A DNA stretch of 64,000 nt from NCBI RefSeq assembly GCF_010894435.1, contig NZ_JAAIXZ010000028.1:87122-151121 (forward strand), given 5' to 3'. This DNA is from Pyxidicoccus trucidator (lineage in GTDB: Bacteria; Myxococcota; Myxococcia; Myxococcales; Myxococcaceae). Each line of letters begins with the position of its first letter. Within the stretch, counting starts at the first letter, position 1. The position numbers and the translations under genes are program-made. Under the pieces are notes generated by a model that saw only the letters and a list, made by a program, of their open reading frames with translations, was not told where the DNA came from and made no database searches. This document shows, piece by piece, positions 26,157 to 34,944 of the stretch.

Positions 26157-26960
26157 TCAGCGGTGATTCTGACCGCTTCCGACGTTCACGTCGAACCTCG
26201 TCACCGCCAGCCGGTGCTGTTCCCAGGCCGTACTTCCTCCCACCAACACTTCCCGCACCGCGTCTGGTGAGGGCTCGTGACGTCCGGCCGAGCCCACCAG
26301 CCACAGCGTCACGGGTCCGGCCTCGCCCTCCAGGCTCACCCCGGCCAGTCCCTGAGGCCCCTGCAGGTCATGCGTCCCCGCCTCGAGCGGGAAGCGGCCG
26401 AGCAGCTCCGGGCCCTGGCCGGCCCGCTGCTGGAAGAGCAGGGCGGTGCCGGCCTCGGTGGCGTGGTAGCGCAGCAGGAGCACGTCCGCACCCTCGACGG
26501 GCGACTCGGGGTCCAACCGTCGCAGGCTGCCGTCCGCGCCCCGGGCGACCACCGCCAGCTCCAGGGCGATGTTGCCGGCCGGGCCCTTCACGCCGTCCCA
26601 CCCGGTGTCCACCGCCGGGTTCGCCTCGCGCAGACGGGGCACGAGCACCACCGCCAGGACGCTGGCGGCGATGGCGCCTGCGATGAGGCCCCAACGCCGG
26701 GCCTCCGGTCGGGGCTGGCGCAGGCCGCGGCGCACGCGCGCCAGGCCCAGCTCGTCCAGCGGGGCCTGCTGCTTCGCCGCCGGGCCCAGGCCGAGCAGCA
26801 GCGCATCCACCTGTCCGTCCAGCAGGTCGGGGCCGGTGTGGGTGGCCAGGAACTCCTCACACGTCTCGCACGCGGTGGCCAGGTGCTCGCGGAAGTACGC
26901 CACCGCCTCCGGCTCCCGGCGGGCAAGCGCGCTCATCGCGTCGGCATTCAGGTGTCTCAT
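26157..26960 (-). CDS. membrane anti-sigma factor
   Basis: The 267-residue protein starts MRHLNADAMSALARREPEAV and has an N-terminal zinc-finger-like cluster HLATACETC (H-x4-C-x2-C), a cytoplasmic linker, one membrane helix (LIAGAIAASVLAVVLV at about 92-107) and a periplasmic beta-rich domain. This is the usual plan of an ECF anti-sigma factor holding its sigma factor at the membrane until a signal arrives. The gene starts 6 bp after the ECF sigma gene and ends 4 bp before the caspase gene. The start was set at the ATG at 26960; a GTG one codon earlier is equivalent. Confidence 0.85.
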   Translation of the reverse strand: MRHLNADAMSALARREPEAVAYFREHLATACETCEEFLATHTGPDLLDGQVDALLLGLGPAAKQQAPLDELGLARVRRGLRQPRPEARRWGLIAGAIAASVLAVVLVPRLREANPAVDTGWDGVKGPAGNIALELAVVARGADGSLRRLDPESPVEGADVLLLRYHATEAGTALLFQQRAGQGPELLGRFPLEAGTHDLQGPQGLAGVSLEGEAGPVTLWLVGSAGRHEPSPDAVREVLVGGSTAWEQHRLAVTRFDVNVGSGQNHR

Positions 26961-26966
26961 CACGTC

Positions 26967-27542
26967 TCACTCCCACCGACCGGCGAGCACCCGCCGGAGC
27001 AACTCGCGCTTGATGCGGGAGCGGAACCGCTCCAGCCGCATCGTCACCGCGCTCTTTCCCACGCCGAGCTTCTCGGCAATCTCTCGCGCGGACAGCTCAC
27101 CCTCGATGTAGAAGAGGTGCACCGTCCGCTTCTCCTCGCCCTCCGGCAGCTCATCGATGAGCCGCCGCACCACCTCGATGTCGCGCTCCAACTGGAGCGC
27201 CTCCGGGATGTGGGGGACTGTCTCCGGCTCCGGGTCCGCGACGTCATCTTCCAGCCGCCGCGTGCTCGACTTGCGCTCCAGCCGCGTCCGCGCCCGGTTT
27301 CGGGCAATGGACAGCAACCACGCCTCGAATGCCCCCACCTCCTTCAGCCGCGGGAGCGCACGGAACGCCCGGACGAAGGTCTCCTGGATGACGTCCTCCA
27401 CCTCGTCTGGATCCAACGGGGCGAACCCCGCCACCAGCCTCGCCACCATGGGCCGGGAGCGCCGGTACAGCTCACTGTAGGCGGACGCCTCCCCGCGGGC
27501 CGCCCGCATTACCCACTCCGTCAACCCCTCCGAGGAACCCAC
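26967..27542 (-). CDS. ECF-family RNA polymerase sigma factor
   Basis: The 191-residue protein contains sigma region 2 (SAYSELYRRSRPMVARLVAG, DEVEDVIQETFVRAFRALPR, FEAWLLSIARNRARTRL) and region 4 (HLFYIEGELSAREIAEKLGV, GKSAVTMRLERFRSR). The GTG start at 27542 is preceded by an excellent GGAGG; the longer frame to 27692 gives an Arg/Gly-rich, unlikely N-terminus. It heads a five-gene operon with its anti-sigma factor and three envelope lipoproteins, so it likely controls a response sensed at the surface and probably its own promoter. It diverges from serC. Confidence 0.93.
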   Translation of the reverse strand: MGSSEGLTEWVMRAARGEASAYSELYRRSRPMVARLVAGFAPLDPDEVEDVIQETFVRAFRALPRLKEVGAFEAWLLSIARNRARTRLERKSSTRRLEDDVADPEPETVPHIPEALQLERDIEVVRRLIDELPEGEEKRTVHLFYIEGELSAREIAEKLGVGKSAVTMRLERFRSRIKRELLRRVLAGRWE

Positions 27543-27703
27543 CTGACCTCCAGACCCGCGAATCCACCCGCCGGCCACGCATCCAGGGAAAACCCGCCGC
27601 TCACGCCGGGAAGCAGCCTGGCAGTCTCCTTCCCGCTGGCCCCCGGGGGGGCTCCACGAGGAAGAATGCCGGCCCGGCCGTTCATTTTCCAAAGGACACT
27701 GCC

Positions 27704-28792
27704 ATGCGCGTCATCAACTTCAACCCCGGCCCGGCCGGCCTGCCCCTTCCAGCCCTCGAGCGGGCCCGGGACGAGTTGCTCGACTTCCAGGGCTCGGGCA
27801 TGTCCGTCATGGAGCACAGCCACCGGGGGAAGGAGTACGAGGCCGTCCACGACGGGGCCATTTCCCTCCTGACGGAATTGCTCGGCATTCCCGCCACCCA
27901 TCAGGTGCTCTTCCTCACCGGCGGCGCCTCGCAGCAGTTCGCCCAGGTGCCGATGAACTTCCTCACCCCGGAGGCCGGCGCGGACTACCTGATGACGGGG
28001 GTGTGGAGCGAGAAGGCCTTCGACGAGGCGAAGTACTACGGGAAACCCCGCGTCGCGGCCACCACCGTCCAGCCGGACAAGCACTACATGCGCGTGCCGC
28101 GCCAGGACGAGCTGAAGCTGGACGCGAAGGCGGCCTACGTCCACCTCACGAGCAACAACACCATCTACGGCACGCAGTTCCACACCTTCCCGGACGTGGG
28201 CAGCGTGCCCCTCGTCGCGGACATGAGCTCGGACTTCCTGTGGAAGGGGTTCGACGTGAGCCGCTTCGGGCTCGTCTACGCGGGCGCGCAGAAGAACCTG
28301 GGCCCCTCGGGCGTGACGCTGGTGGTGGCCGACAAGGGCTTCATCGCCCGGGGCCGGAAGGACATCCCCAAGTTCTTCCGCTACAGCACCCACGCGGAGA
28401 ACAACTCGCTCTACAACACGCCCCCCACCCTCGCCATCTACCTGGTGCGCAACGTGCTGGCGTGGATGAAGGACGTGGGCGGCCTGGGCCAGCTGGAGCG
28501 GTGGAATCGCGAGAAGGCCGCGCTGCTCTACGGCGCCATCGACCGGAACGCGGGCTTCTACCGGGCCCCCGTGGAGCGCGAGTCCCGTTCAGTGATGAAC
28601 GTCGTCTTCCACCTGCCCTCGGAGGACCTGGACATCACCTTCGTGGCCGAGGCGAAGAAGGCGGGCATGGTGGGACTGAAGGGACACCGCACCGCGGGCG
28701 GCATCCGCGTCTCCACCTATAACGCCGTGACTGTGGAGAATGTGCGCACCCTGGCCTCCTTCATGGACCACTTCGTGAAGATGCGCGGCTAG
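27704..28792 (+). CDS. serC: phosphoserine aminotransferase
   Basis: The 362-residue PLP enzyme converts 3-phosphohydroxypyruvate and glutamate to phosphoserine in serine synthesis, and can also act in pyridoxal phosphate synthesis. The N-terminus INFNPGPAGLP and SVMEHSHRGKEYEAV are typical; the PLP lysine is K197 in VYAGAQKNLGPSG, and the RYSTHAENNSLYNTPPTLAIY segment is characteristic. The ATG follows an AAAGGACA sequence. No serA lies nearby. It diverges from the ECF sigma gene with about 160 bp between them. Confidence 0.95.
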   Translation: MRVINFNPGPAGLPLPALERARDELLDFQGSGMSVMEHSHRGKEYEAVHDGAISLLTELLGIPATHQVLFLTGGASQQFAQVPMNFLTPEAGADYLMTGVWSEKAFDEAKYYGKPRVAATTVQPDKHYMRVPRQDELKLDAKAAYVHLTSNNTIYGTQFHTFPDVGSVPLVADMSSDFLWKGFDVSRFGLVYAGAQKNLGPSGVTLVVADKGFIARGRKDIPKFFRYSTHAENNSLYNTPPTLAIYLVRNVLAWMKDVGGLGQLERWNREKAALLYGAIDRNAGFYRAPVERESRSVMNVVFHLPSEDLDITFVAEAKKAGMVGLKGHRTAGGIRVSTYNAVTVENVRTLASFMDHFVKMRG

Positions 28793-28831
28793 GCTGCGTC
28801 CAACCCCACGGATTTCCCAACCGGAGGTTTC

Positions 28832-29389
28832 ATGAAAGCCAAGCTGTCCGCCGTCGCGCTGTCCCTGCTGCTCGCCGCTCCCGCCTTCGCCAAGGAGGTC
28901 GCTGGCGTGAAGTATCCGGAGACCGCCACCGTCGAAGGCAAGGAGCTGAAGCTCAACGGGGTGGGCGTACGCACCAAGATGGTCTTCAAGGTCTACACGG
29001 CGGGGCTGTACGTGGAGAACCCGTCCAAGGACGGCGCGAAGCTCATCAGCGCCGACGAAATCAAGCGCGTGCGCATGTACATGCTGCGCGACCTGGACAA
29101 GAAGACCATCGGCGAAGCCATGGCCGAGGGCTTCAAGAAGAACGCCGGCGCCAAGCTGCCGGAGCTCCAGCCCAAGCTGGACACCTTCACCGCGGCCCTC
29201 CCCGACGTGAAGAAGGGTGACGAAATCACCCTCACCTACGTGCCCGGCCAGGGCACCCAGGTGCAGAGCAAGAGCGGCAAGCAGATCACCGTCGAGGGCA
29301 AGGACTTCTCGGACGCGCTCTTCTCCGTCTTCGTGGGCGCGAAGCCCGTGGACGGCGACCTCAAGGACGGGATGCTCGGCAAGGACTGA
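28832..29389 (+). CDS. chalcone-isomerase-like secreted protein
   Basis: The 185-residue protein has a signal peptide (LSLLLAAPAFA) and a chalcone-isomerase-like domain: LNGVGVRTKMVFKVYTAGLY and later VPGQGTQVQSKSGKQ and FSVFVGAKPV. Bacterial members are periplasmic and their role is unknown; catalysis on flavonoids is not expected. GGAGG precedes the ATG at 28832. The gene is 39 bp after serC and is followed by a strong intrinsic terminator. Confidence 0.85.
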   Translation: MKAKLSAVALSLLLAAPAFAKEVAGVKYPETATVEGKELKLNGVGVRTKMVFKVYTAGLYVENPSKDGAKLISADEIKRVRMYMLRDLDKKTIGEAMAEGFKKNAGAKLPELQPKLDTFTAALPDVKKGDEITLTYVPGQGTQVQSKSGKQITVEGKDFSDALFSVFVGAKPVDGDLKDGMLGKD

Positions 29390-29416
29390 GCGTTCCGCTT
29401 CGCGTGAGGAAGTCCC

Positions 29417-29439
29417 GGCGCCCCGTGTCCGACACGGGG
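29417..29439 (+). terminator. intrinsic terminator after the chalcone-isomerase-like gene
   Basis: CGCCCCGTGTC and GACACGGGGCG form an 11-bp perfect inverted repeat directly followed by TCGTCGTTTCC. It lies 27 bp after the stop codon at 29389, so it probably ends the serC-side transcript. Confidence 0.7.
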
Positions 29440-29555
29440 CGTCGTCGTTTCCAGCCCCCGGGGGCAATACCCCGGCGCCTTTCGCGTACGGAAGGGGGTG
29501 CCCGGCTGCACGGGGGTGTCAGGTCTGATAGCAACCGGTGGGCAAGGAGGAAGCA

Positions 29556-29804
29556 ATGGGGATCTGCTCGTGGCTGGTGCTGGGCGGTATCGCGGGTTGG
29601 TTGGCCAGTATGATCAAGGGCACCAATGCCCGGATGGGGATGTTCGCGAACATCGCCACCGGCATCGTCGGCTCCATGATTGGCGGCTGGCTGTTCAGCC
29701 TGATTGGCGGCAGGGGCGTGACGGGCTTCAACCTCTACTCGCTGGCCGTGGCCACGGTGGGGGCCGTCATCCTCATCACCATCGTCCAGGCCATTCGAAA
29801 ATAG
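29556..29804 (+). CDS. GlsB/YeaQ/YmgE-family membrane protein
   Basis: The 82-residue hydrophobic protein begins MGICSWLVLGGIAGWLASMI and has the family pattern of Gly-rich helices with a polar turn (KGTNARMGMFANIATGIVGS). Members are small, often stress-induced inner-membrane proteins annotated as transglycosylase-associated; true function is not settled. AAGGAGGAAGC lies just upstream of the ATG at 29556; the longer frame starting at 29538 is less likely. It converges on the radical SAM gene, 17 bp away. Confidence 0.88.
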   Translation: MGICSWLVLGGIAGWLASMIKGTNARMGMFANIATGIVGSMIGGWLFSLIGGRGVTGFNLYSLAVATVGAVILITIVQAIRK

Positions 29805-29821
29805 CCGCCGCGACGCGCCCC

Positions 29822-30862
29822 TCAGAACAGGCTGAGCTGGGGCGTGGGCGGCGGCTTGCGCTCCGGGCGCCGGAAGGTGTCCGGAGCGTCGTGCTCGGTG
29901 ACGGAGGAGGTGCGGATGCCGACCTTCCTCGCCGCGGTGTGGAAGAGGCGGTGGATGGTCTCCGCGTAGAGCCCCTCGCCGCGCATGCGGCTCTTGAAGC
30001 GTGAGTCCGTCAGCTCCCCGCCGCGCGTCTCGCGGATGCGGTGCAGCACCCGCTCGGCGCGCAGCGGCAGCTTCGCGCGCAGGCGCTCCTCGAAGACCTG
30101 CTGCACCGGGCCGGGCAGGCGCACCAGCGTGTGGTGCGCGCGGGTGGCGCCGGCCGCGCGCGCCGCGGCCAGCACCCGGGGGATGTCCTCGTCATTGAGG
30201 CCGGGGATGACGGGGGACACGGACACCGCCACGTCGATGCCCGCCGCGGTGAGCCGCTGAATCGCGAGCAGCCGCCGGCTCGGTGACGCCGCGTACGGCT
30301 CCATGGCGCGGGCCAATTCCGCGTTGTGGAAGGGCAGGCTGATGCTCACCCATAGCCGCGCGTCCCGGGCCAGGCGCTGAAGCACGTCGAGGTCCCGCTC
30401 TATCAACACGCCCTTGGTGATGATGCCCACCGGGTTGCGGTACTCGGCGCAGACCTCCAGGCACCCGCGTGTCAGGCGCAGCGAGGCCTCCAGCGGCTGG
30501 TAGCAGTCGGTGACGCCGCTGAACACCACCGTCTCGCCCTTCCACGAGGGCTTCTCGAAGGCCTCGCGCAGCAACTCCGGCGCGCGGGGCTTCACCACCA
30601 GCTTCGTCTCGAAGTCCGTGCCGGCGCCCAGGTCGAGGTACTGGTGGGTGGGCCGGGCGTAGCAGTACGCGCAGGCGTGGAGGCAGCCGCGGTACGGGTT
30701 GACGCTCCAGGTGAAGCACACGTCCGGGCTGTCGTTGCGCGACACCACCTGACGGCTGTGGTCCTCGAACACCTCCAGCTTCGAGGGCGGAATCTCGTCC
30801 AGGTACTCCACCGCGGTGCTCGCCCAGGGGTTGGGCGGATTGTCGATGGGCCTCGCCTTCAC
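29822..30862 (-). CDS. radical SAM protein (PA0069/SplB-like) with C-terminal clamp motif
   Basis: The 346-residue protein has the radical SAM cluster CLHACAYC (C60, C64, C67) after NPYRGC, and later FSGVTDCYQPLE, IITKGVLIERDLDVL and VSPVIPGLNDEDIPRVL, which place it with PA0069-family and spore-photoproduct-lyase-like proteins. It likely binds a 4Fe-4S cluster and S-adenosylmethionine. The last five residues, QLSLF, match the consensus QL(S/D)LF motif that docks proteins onto the DNA sliding clamp, suggesting a role on DNA; this is inference. The 5' side is followed by a stretch without a clear gene. Confidence 0.88.
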   Translation of the reverse strand: MKARPIDNPPNPWASTAVEYLDEIPPSKLEVFEDHSRQVVSRNDSPDVCFTWSVNPYRGCLHACAYCYARPTHQYLDLGAGTDFETKLVVKPRAPELLREAFEKPSWKGETVVFSGVTDCYQPLEASLRLTRGCLEVCAEYRNPVGIITKGVLIERDLDVLQRLARDARLWVSISLPFHNAELARAMEPYAASPSRRLLAIQRLTAAGIDVAVSVSPVIPGLNDEDIPRVLAAARAAGATRAHHTLVRLPGPVQQVFEERLRAKLPLRAERVLHRIRETRGGELTDSRFKSRMRGEGLYAETIHRLFHTAARKVGIRTSSVTEHDAPDTFRRPERKPPPTPQLSLF

Positions 30863-31350
30863 ATGCTCAAAGTGGACCTGAAAGCACGTTCAGTCAAGGG
30901 ATTCGAATCCTTGCTCCGTCCAGTCGTCCCGGCCGGTAGCAGGGAGTCCCAAGGGGTTTGCTGCATCCTTGCTGCAAGGTCCGGCTCCTGCTCGGCTCCG
31001 CGCGCTGCCGGGCGGGGCGGAGCGCCTGCTCACCGTGCGTGAGGTGACGGAGCGGCTGGGGGCTGCACGGCTACCGCTCCACCCTGGGCTCACGCAGGCA
31101 CCTGACCTCCCGCGTGGGTGGGCGTGGATCGCTCGGGACAGGAGAGCAGTCGAATGCCCGCGCCGTGCCGAGCTCCAATCCGGTGGCAAGCTTCTTCTGA
31201 CTGCCTATGTCCGGACAGCCAAACCCATGGGAGAACGGTATGACGAGCACGTACTCAGGACAGCTCACCGCGAGCGGTGACAACTCGGCTCCTCTTGATC
31301 CCAAGCACCCGGTCGTGGCGGACCTCCGGCATGGACTGTGGGGGGGAAGC
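30863..31350. other. gene-poor stretch with a possible HTH-gene remnant
   Basis: This 488-bp region has no intact gene. A plus-strand frame near 31019-31060 contains LLTVREVTERLGAARL, like the first helix-turn-helix of excisionase-type DNA-binding proteins, but the following sequence is not family-like. At 30899-30917 CAAGGGATTCGAATCCTTG is near-palindromic and looks like a tRNA T-arm, but the loop is out of register and no acceptor or anticodon arm fits. It may be a decayed mobile-element edge. Confidence 0.35.
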
Positions 31351-31812
31351 ATGTTCAGGAAGTTCCGGTCGTTCGCCATTGCGGGCGGGGCTGCCCTCGC
31401 GGTCACCTTGATGGTCGGAGGAACGGCTCAAGCGGCATCGGAGGCGGTCGCGGTCGTCGAGAAGACCACCAGCGACGATGGCGTCACCACCACCACCCTG
31501 AGCAACGGGGTCGTGATGGAGGAGGCCCCGGAAGGTACCGCTGAAGCCCGCAGCAAGAAGTGCGGCTCGAAGGAAGTCTGCTTCTGGAAGAAGAAGAACT
31601 ACGAAGGCTCCAAGCTCAGCATCTCCCTGCCAGGCACGGACTGCTACACCCTGGTGGGTGGGGTGTTCCTGGTGCGGTCGCTCAAGGTCGGCGCCCAGGA
31701 CGGCATCACCGCGATGCGCACGGAGGAGAACTGCAAGGGCACGCCGTCACCGAGCTACGCCGGAGGCGCGAAGGTACCCAACACCGAGTTCGCCATGGAA
31801 TCCGTCCGCTGA
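31351..31812 (+). CDS. secreted peptidase inhibitor I36-like protein
   Basis: The 153-residue protein has a signal peptide ending VGGTAQAA. The mature domain contains SKEVCFWKKKNYEGSKLSIS, the motif of the peptidase inhibitor I36/crystallin-like family (SMI-like), and further cysteines at DCYTLVGG and EENCKG. Such proteins are secreted and inhibit metalloproteases or have a protective crystallin-like role; which applies is unknown. The start was taken at 31351, after GGGGGGAAGC; the frame is open upstream to 31207 but lacks a signal there. Confidence 0.7.
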   Translation: MFRKFRSFAIAGGAALAVTLMVGGTAQAASEAVAVVEKTTSDDGVTTTTLSNGVVMEEAPEGTAEARSKKCGSKEVCFWKKKNYEGSKLSISLPGTDCYTLVGGVFLVRSLKVGAQDGITAMRTEENCKGTPSPSYAGGAKVPNTEFAMESVR

Positions 31813-32082
31813 GCCAGTCGCGAGACCGGAGCACGGCTCGGCCTCTCCGCCTTGAAGCGTGCCGTCCACGCCTTGAACGTCGGGAACGCCTTCGCCGCGG
31901 TGCCTCCGGACGGATTGAACCCGAGCTGGTTCATCGTCACCTCACCGAGGGTGGTGCCCTCCAGGCCTGTACCTGACGGCGGGCCACGTGCCTGCCACTC
32001 ACGAGGAGGACGAGGCCCAGTGCAACGAGGACGCCGACGCCCGGATTTCCCTCTCCGTGCCCTGAGCTCCCTGAAGCGCCTG

Positions 32083-33012
32083 CTAGTCGCAATAGTCTCC
32101 GCCCCGGTCGGTGGCGACGAGATGTGAGCGGCCTTTTCCGCCGCAAGAGATGCGCAAGAGGTCGCCCCGCTTGAAGCTGCGGTCCACACCATCGTCGACG
32201 CTGGTGACGATGTTCGCGCGCTTGCCGTGACCCCGCCCGACGGCGTTGTTGTGCAGGTCCATGCGCCTTTCGATCTTGGGATTCTTCGGCCGCGCTTCGT
32301 GCGCGTTGCCAAGCGCCTTCGCCCAGAGCTCCGAATGGTAGAACGTCATCAGTGCGCTCCAGTAGGCATGCTTGAACGCGTCTCCCTTGCCGTTGTGCAG
32401 CTTTCCGTAGCGCTTCGCCTTTTGCTCAGCGACCTGGCCGAGCGCAAACGAGCTCGCGCAGAAGTCCGGAAAGGCGATGCAGAGCTTCTTCTCCTGGGGC
32501 CCGAGCGCCAGTGTCTCGACGTCATCCGAAGCTGCTTTCTTTGGCGCCGCGGGCAGCCCTTCGAGCTTCTTCTCCAGACGTTGCGCGAAATCTGGAGTGG
32601 ACTCCGCGGTCAGGCCCTCCTTCCGGAGCTCTTCGAGCGCCTGAAGGAATTGGTCGGGGTCGACCGACTCGATGCGCCTGGCCAGTGCCTCCGAGTCCGA
32701 GGCCGCCTTGCCTTTGGGGCGGGGGTGGTCCTTGATGAACCTGTCTGCGTCCTCGGTCAAAGCCTCATCACTGACGTCGAGTGCCTGGGCCTCGGCGGCA
32801 ATCTCGGGGGCTGCCTCGACCTGTTCAGCCTCCTGCTCCTCCTCGGCAGGGGGACCAGCGCTGGCACCGGCTGGCGCCAGGACGGCCAGGCCGGCCAGCG
32901 GTAGCAGGGTCCAGACCGTTGCCAGCAGCCTCTTTCGAAGCTTGCCGGGCACCGTCTGCCAGGGGACCAGGCGCTCTGGACTTCGCGCGTTCTCTCGCTG
33001 TGCTCGCGACAT
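32083..33012 (-). CDS. secreted DUF6973 domain protein
   Basis: The 309-residue protein starts MSRAQRENARSPERLVPWQT, then has a hydrophobic segment (LATVWTLLPLAGLAVLAPAG) that is either a signal or an anchor. The C-terminal part matches DUF6973: GDAFKHAYWSALMTFYHSEL, GNAHEARPKN and MDLHNNAVGRGHG. This domain occurs in many bacterial secreted proteins and carries conserved His and Asp residues compatible with a nuclease-like or structural role, which is unproven. GGAGGAG lies upstream of the ATG at 33012. The plus-strand region 31813-32082 beside it has no gene I can support. Confidence 0.75.
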   Translation of the reverse strand: MSRAQRENARSPERLVPWQTVPGKLRKRLLATVWTLLPLAGLAVLAPAGASAGPPAEEEQEAEQVEAAPEIAAEAQALDVSDEALTEDADRFIKDHPRPKGKAASDSEALARRIESVDPDQFLQALEELRKEGLTAESTPDFAQRLEKKLEGLPAAPKKAASDDVETLALGPQEKKLCIAFPDFCASSFALGQVAEQKAKRYGKLHNGKGDAFKHAYWSALMTFYHSELWAKALGNAHEARPKNPKIERRMDLHNNAVGRGHGKRANIVTSVDDGVDRSFKRGDLLRISCGGKGRSHLVATDRGGDYCD

Positions 33013-33207
33013 TTCGGGCTCCTCCACTCGCAGGTGCCATGCACCAGGACAGAGGTAATCGCTCTCCTACCGATGCAACAGGGGAGCACCTGCATCCAGG
33101 CTGGGCGAAGCAAGCCCTGCGCAGACAGCCTCTGGAGGTGGAGTGCCGTGAAGGCACTCCGGTGCGCGTGAGCGGAACTCCGCCCGCCGCGCACCGGAGT
33201 TGTGGGC

Positions 33208-34944
33208 TCAGAGGTTGGTGATGAAGCTCAGGGTGAACTGCGAGTCCGCGAGCATCCCCGTGGGGTTCCGGCAGTGGACGGTGACGTCGGTGCCCCCGGC
33301 GCCATCCGTGCTCCAGCTTCCGACATTGCAGTAGAGGTTGGCGCTTCCGTAGGCAGTCACCGTCGCGCTCGTCTTGTTGGACGAGGTCATGTTGGGGATG
33401 TTGACCCCATACGTGCCCACGGAAGGATGGGTGGCCGTCAGGGAGTTCCCCTGGCTGTGCCACTGGTACGTGGCGAACGGCGTGTGGGAGGCGGACGTGG
33501 CGTCACTCGCCCAGGCGTACGCCCCGCGCTGGCCGTTGTTCGCGACGTGCTGGTCGGTGTAGCGCAGGGTCCAGACCGAGTCGGACGGGTTGCCCGCGGT
33601 GTCGAAGCACCGCACGTTGACGCTGCTCGTGCTCCAGCTGGCGACCTTGCAGTAGTCGGTGGTGGAGCCGTAGGCCGTCACCTGGACGTTGCCGCCCGAG
33701 GTGGTGAAGCCCGGCAGCGAGGCCTGGTAGACGCCCACGCCGCTGCGGGTGACCTGGTTCGTGCCACCGCGCGAGTTGTAGGAGTAGTCGCTGGAGGGCG
33801 TGTAGCTCGCGGAGGTCGGCTGGCTCGCCCAGAGGTAGGCGCCCTGCTCGGGGTTGCCCGCGCCCGCGCGGTAGTACTGCGCGACGAAGGTCGTGTCAGC
33901 GTCCACGCCCGCCGGAGTGAAGCACTGGACCCAGACCTGCTGGGTCGTTCCGGAGGGGCCCCAGCTGACGGGCTTGCACCGGTTGGCGGAGTTGTAGGCG
34001 GTCACCTGGACGTTGCCATTGGACTGGCCGAGTCCCGGCAGGTCGACGCGGTAGTAGCCGGTGCCGAGGCGGGTGATGGCGTTGGTGCCGCCGGTGGAGT
34101 TGAACGAGTAGTTGGCGCTCGGGTTGTAGCTGGCGGACGACGGCTGGTCCGCCCAGACGAAGCCGAAGGCGGCGGGAATGATGCTGCGAATCCAGGGCAG
34201 CGCGACATCGATGCGCGAGCCGGTGGCGTTGCCGGTAGCGACGCCACAGCCGCCCGGAGAGTTCGTGTGCGCGGCCACGAGTTGGAAGACGCCGCCGACC
34301 TGGGTGAACACGGAGCCGCCGCTGTCTCCGCCGCACATCTCCTCGGTGTTGACGTTGAGGTAGAAGAGGTCGAGCGCGTTCGAGCCCGTCACGCGGAATT
34401 CACCCTCCTGCATGTTGTCGGGGGTGGTGTTGTTTTCGATGCGGCCCCAACTGGCCGGTGTCACGGCGGCGTTGACGGCCGGAATCGCCGTGGCGAGCTG
34501 AACGATGGGGGCGCTGGACGGCGTGGCGAGCCGGAGCAGCGCGAGGTCATTGGTGTTGTTGAGGAAGACCTCTGCCCCCTGGATGACCTGGCCGCGGCTG
34601 GTGTCGCTGATGCGGGTGCGGTTGAGCGACGCCCAGACTTCGGTGGCCGAGAGCTCCGCGGCGGAGATGGTTCCGTCGAGGTTGGCGTCGAAGCAGTGCT
34701 GCGCCGACAGGACCCAGCCCGGGGCGATATGCGAGCCGCTGCAGGTGCGGTTCGCGGTCGAGGTGGCGGAGCTCGTGTGCAGTGAGACTGCCCACGGATA
34801 GGTGCCGTCGGGAACAGCGGTTCCCCGGGCAATCCCGGCCTGCTGAGCTCCGAGCTCGATTCGCTCGGGAGCCTCACCCTCGGGCATGCCGCAGCCCACA
34901 CCGCCGGCGAGCAGTGCCAGGACACTCCACTTCGTCGTCTTCAT
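33208..34944 (-). CDS. trypsin-like serine protease lipoprotein with C-terminal repeats
   Basis: The 578-residue protein has a lipobox GGVGCG (C18). The protease domain covers about residues 38-255 with H83 in LSAQHCFD, D133 in NDLALLRL and S208 in CGGDSGGSVF, so the triad is complete. Directly after the active His a calcium-binding-like loop, DANLDGTISAAEL (86-98), is inserted. Three C-terminal repeats of about 100 residues follow, each with a pattern such as YLWASQPTSASYTPSSDYSY, followed by a cysteine pair. It is probably secreted or surface-attached, a digestive or processing protease. Confidence 0.88.
   Translation of the reverse strand: MKTTKWSVLALLAGGVGCGMPEGEAPERIELGAQQAGIARGTAVPDGTYPWAVSLHTSSATSTANRTCSGSHIAPGWVLSAQHCFDANLDGTISAAELSATEVWASLNRTRISDTSRGQVIQGAEVFLNNTNDLALLRLATPSSAPIVQLATAIPAVNAAVTPASWGRIENNTTPDNMQEGEFRVTGSNALDLFYLNVNTEEMCGGDSGGSVFTQVGGVFQLVAAHTNSPGGCGVATGNATGSRIDVALPWIRSIIPAAFGFVWADQPSSASYNPSANYSFNSTGGTNAITRLGTGYYRVDLPGLGQSNGNVQVTAYNSANRCKPVSWGPSGTTQQVWVQCFTPAGVDADTTFVAQYYRAGAGNPEQGAYLWASQPTSASYTPSSDYSYNSRGGTNQVTRSGVGVYQASLPGFTTSGGNVQVTAYGSTTDYCKVASWSTSSVNVRCFDTAGNPSDSVWTLRYTDQHVANNGQRGAYAWASDATSASHTPFATYQWHSQGNSLTATHPSVGTYGVNIPNMTSSNKTSATVTAYGSANLYCNVGSWSTDGAGGTDVTVHCRNPTGMLADSQFTLSFITNL

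Noticed and set aside
30899..30917. tRNA 3' end or T-arm
   Set aside because: The TTCGAAT loop is out of register by one base and no acceptor, D or anticodon arm can be built around it.
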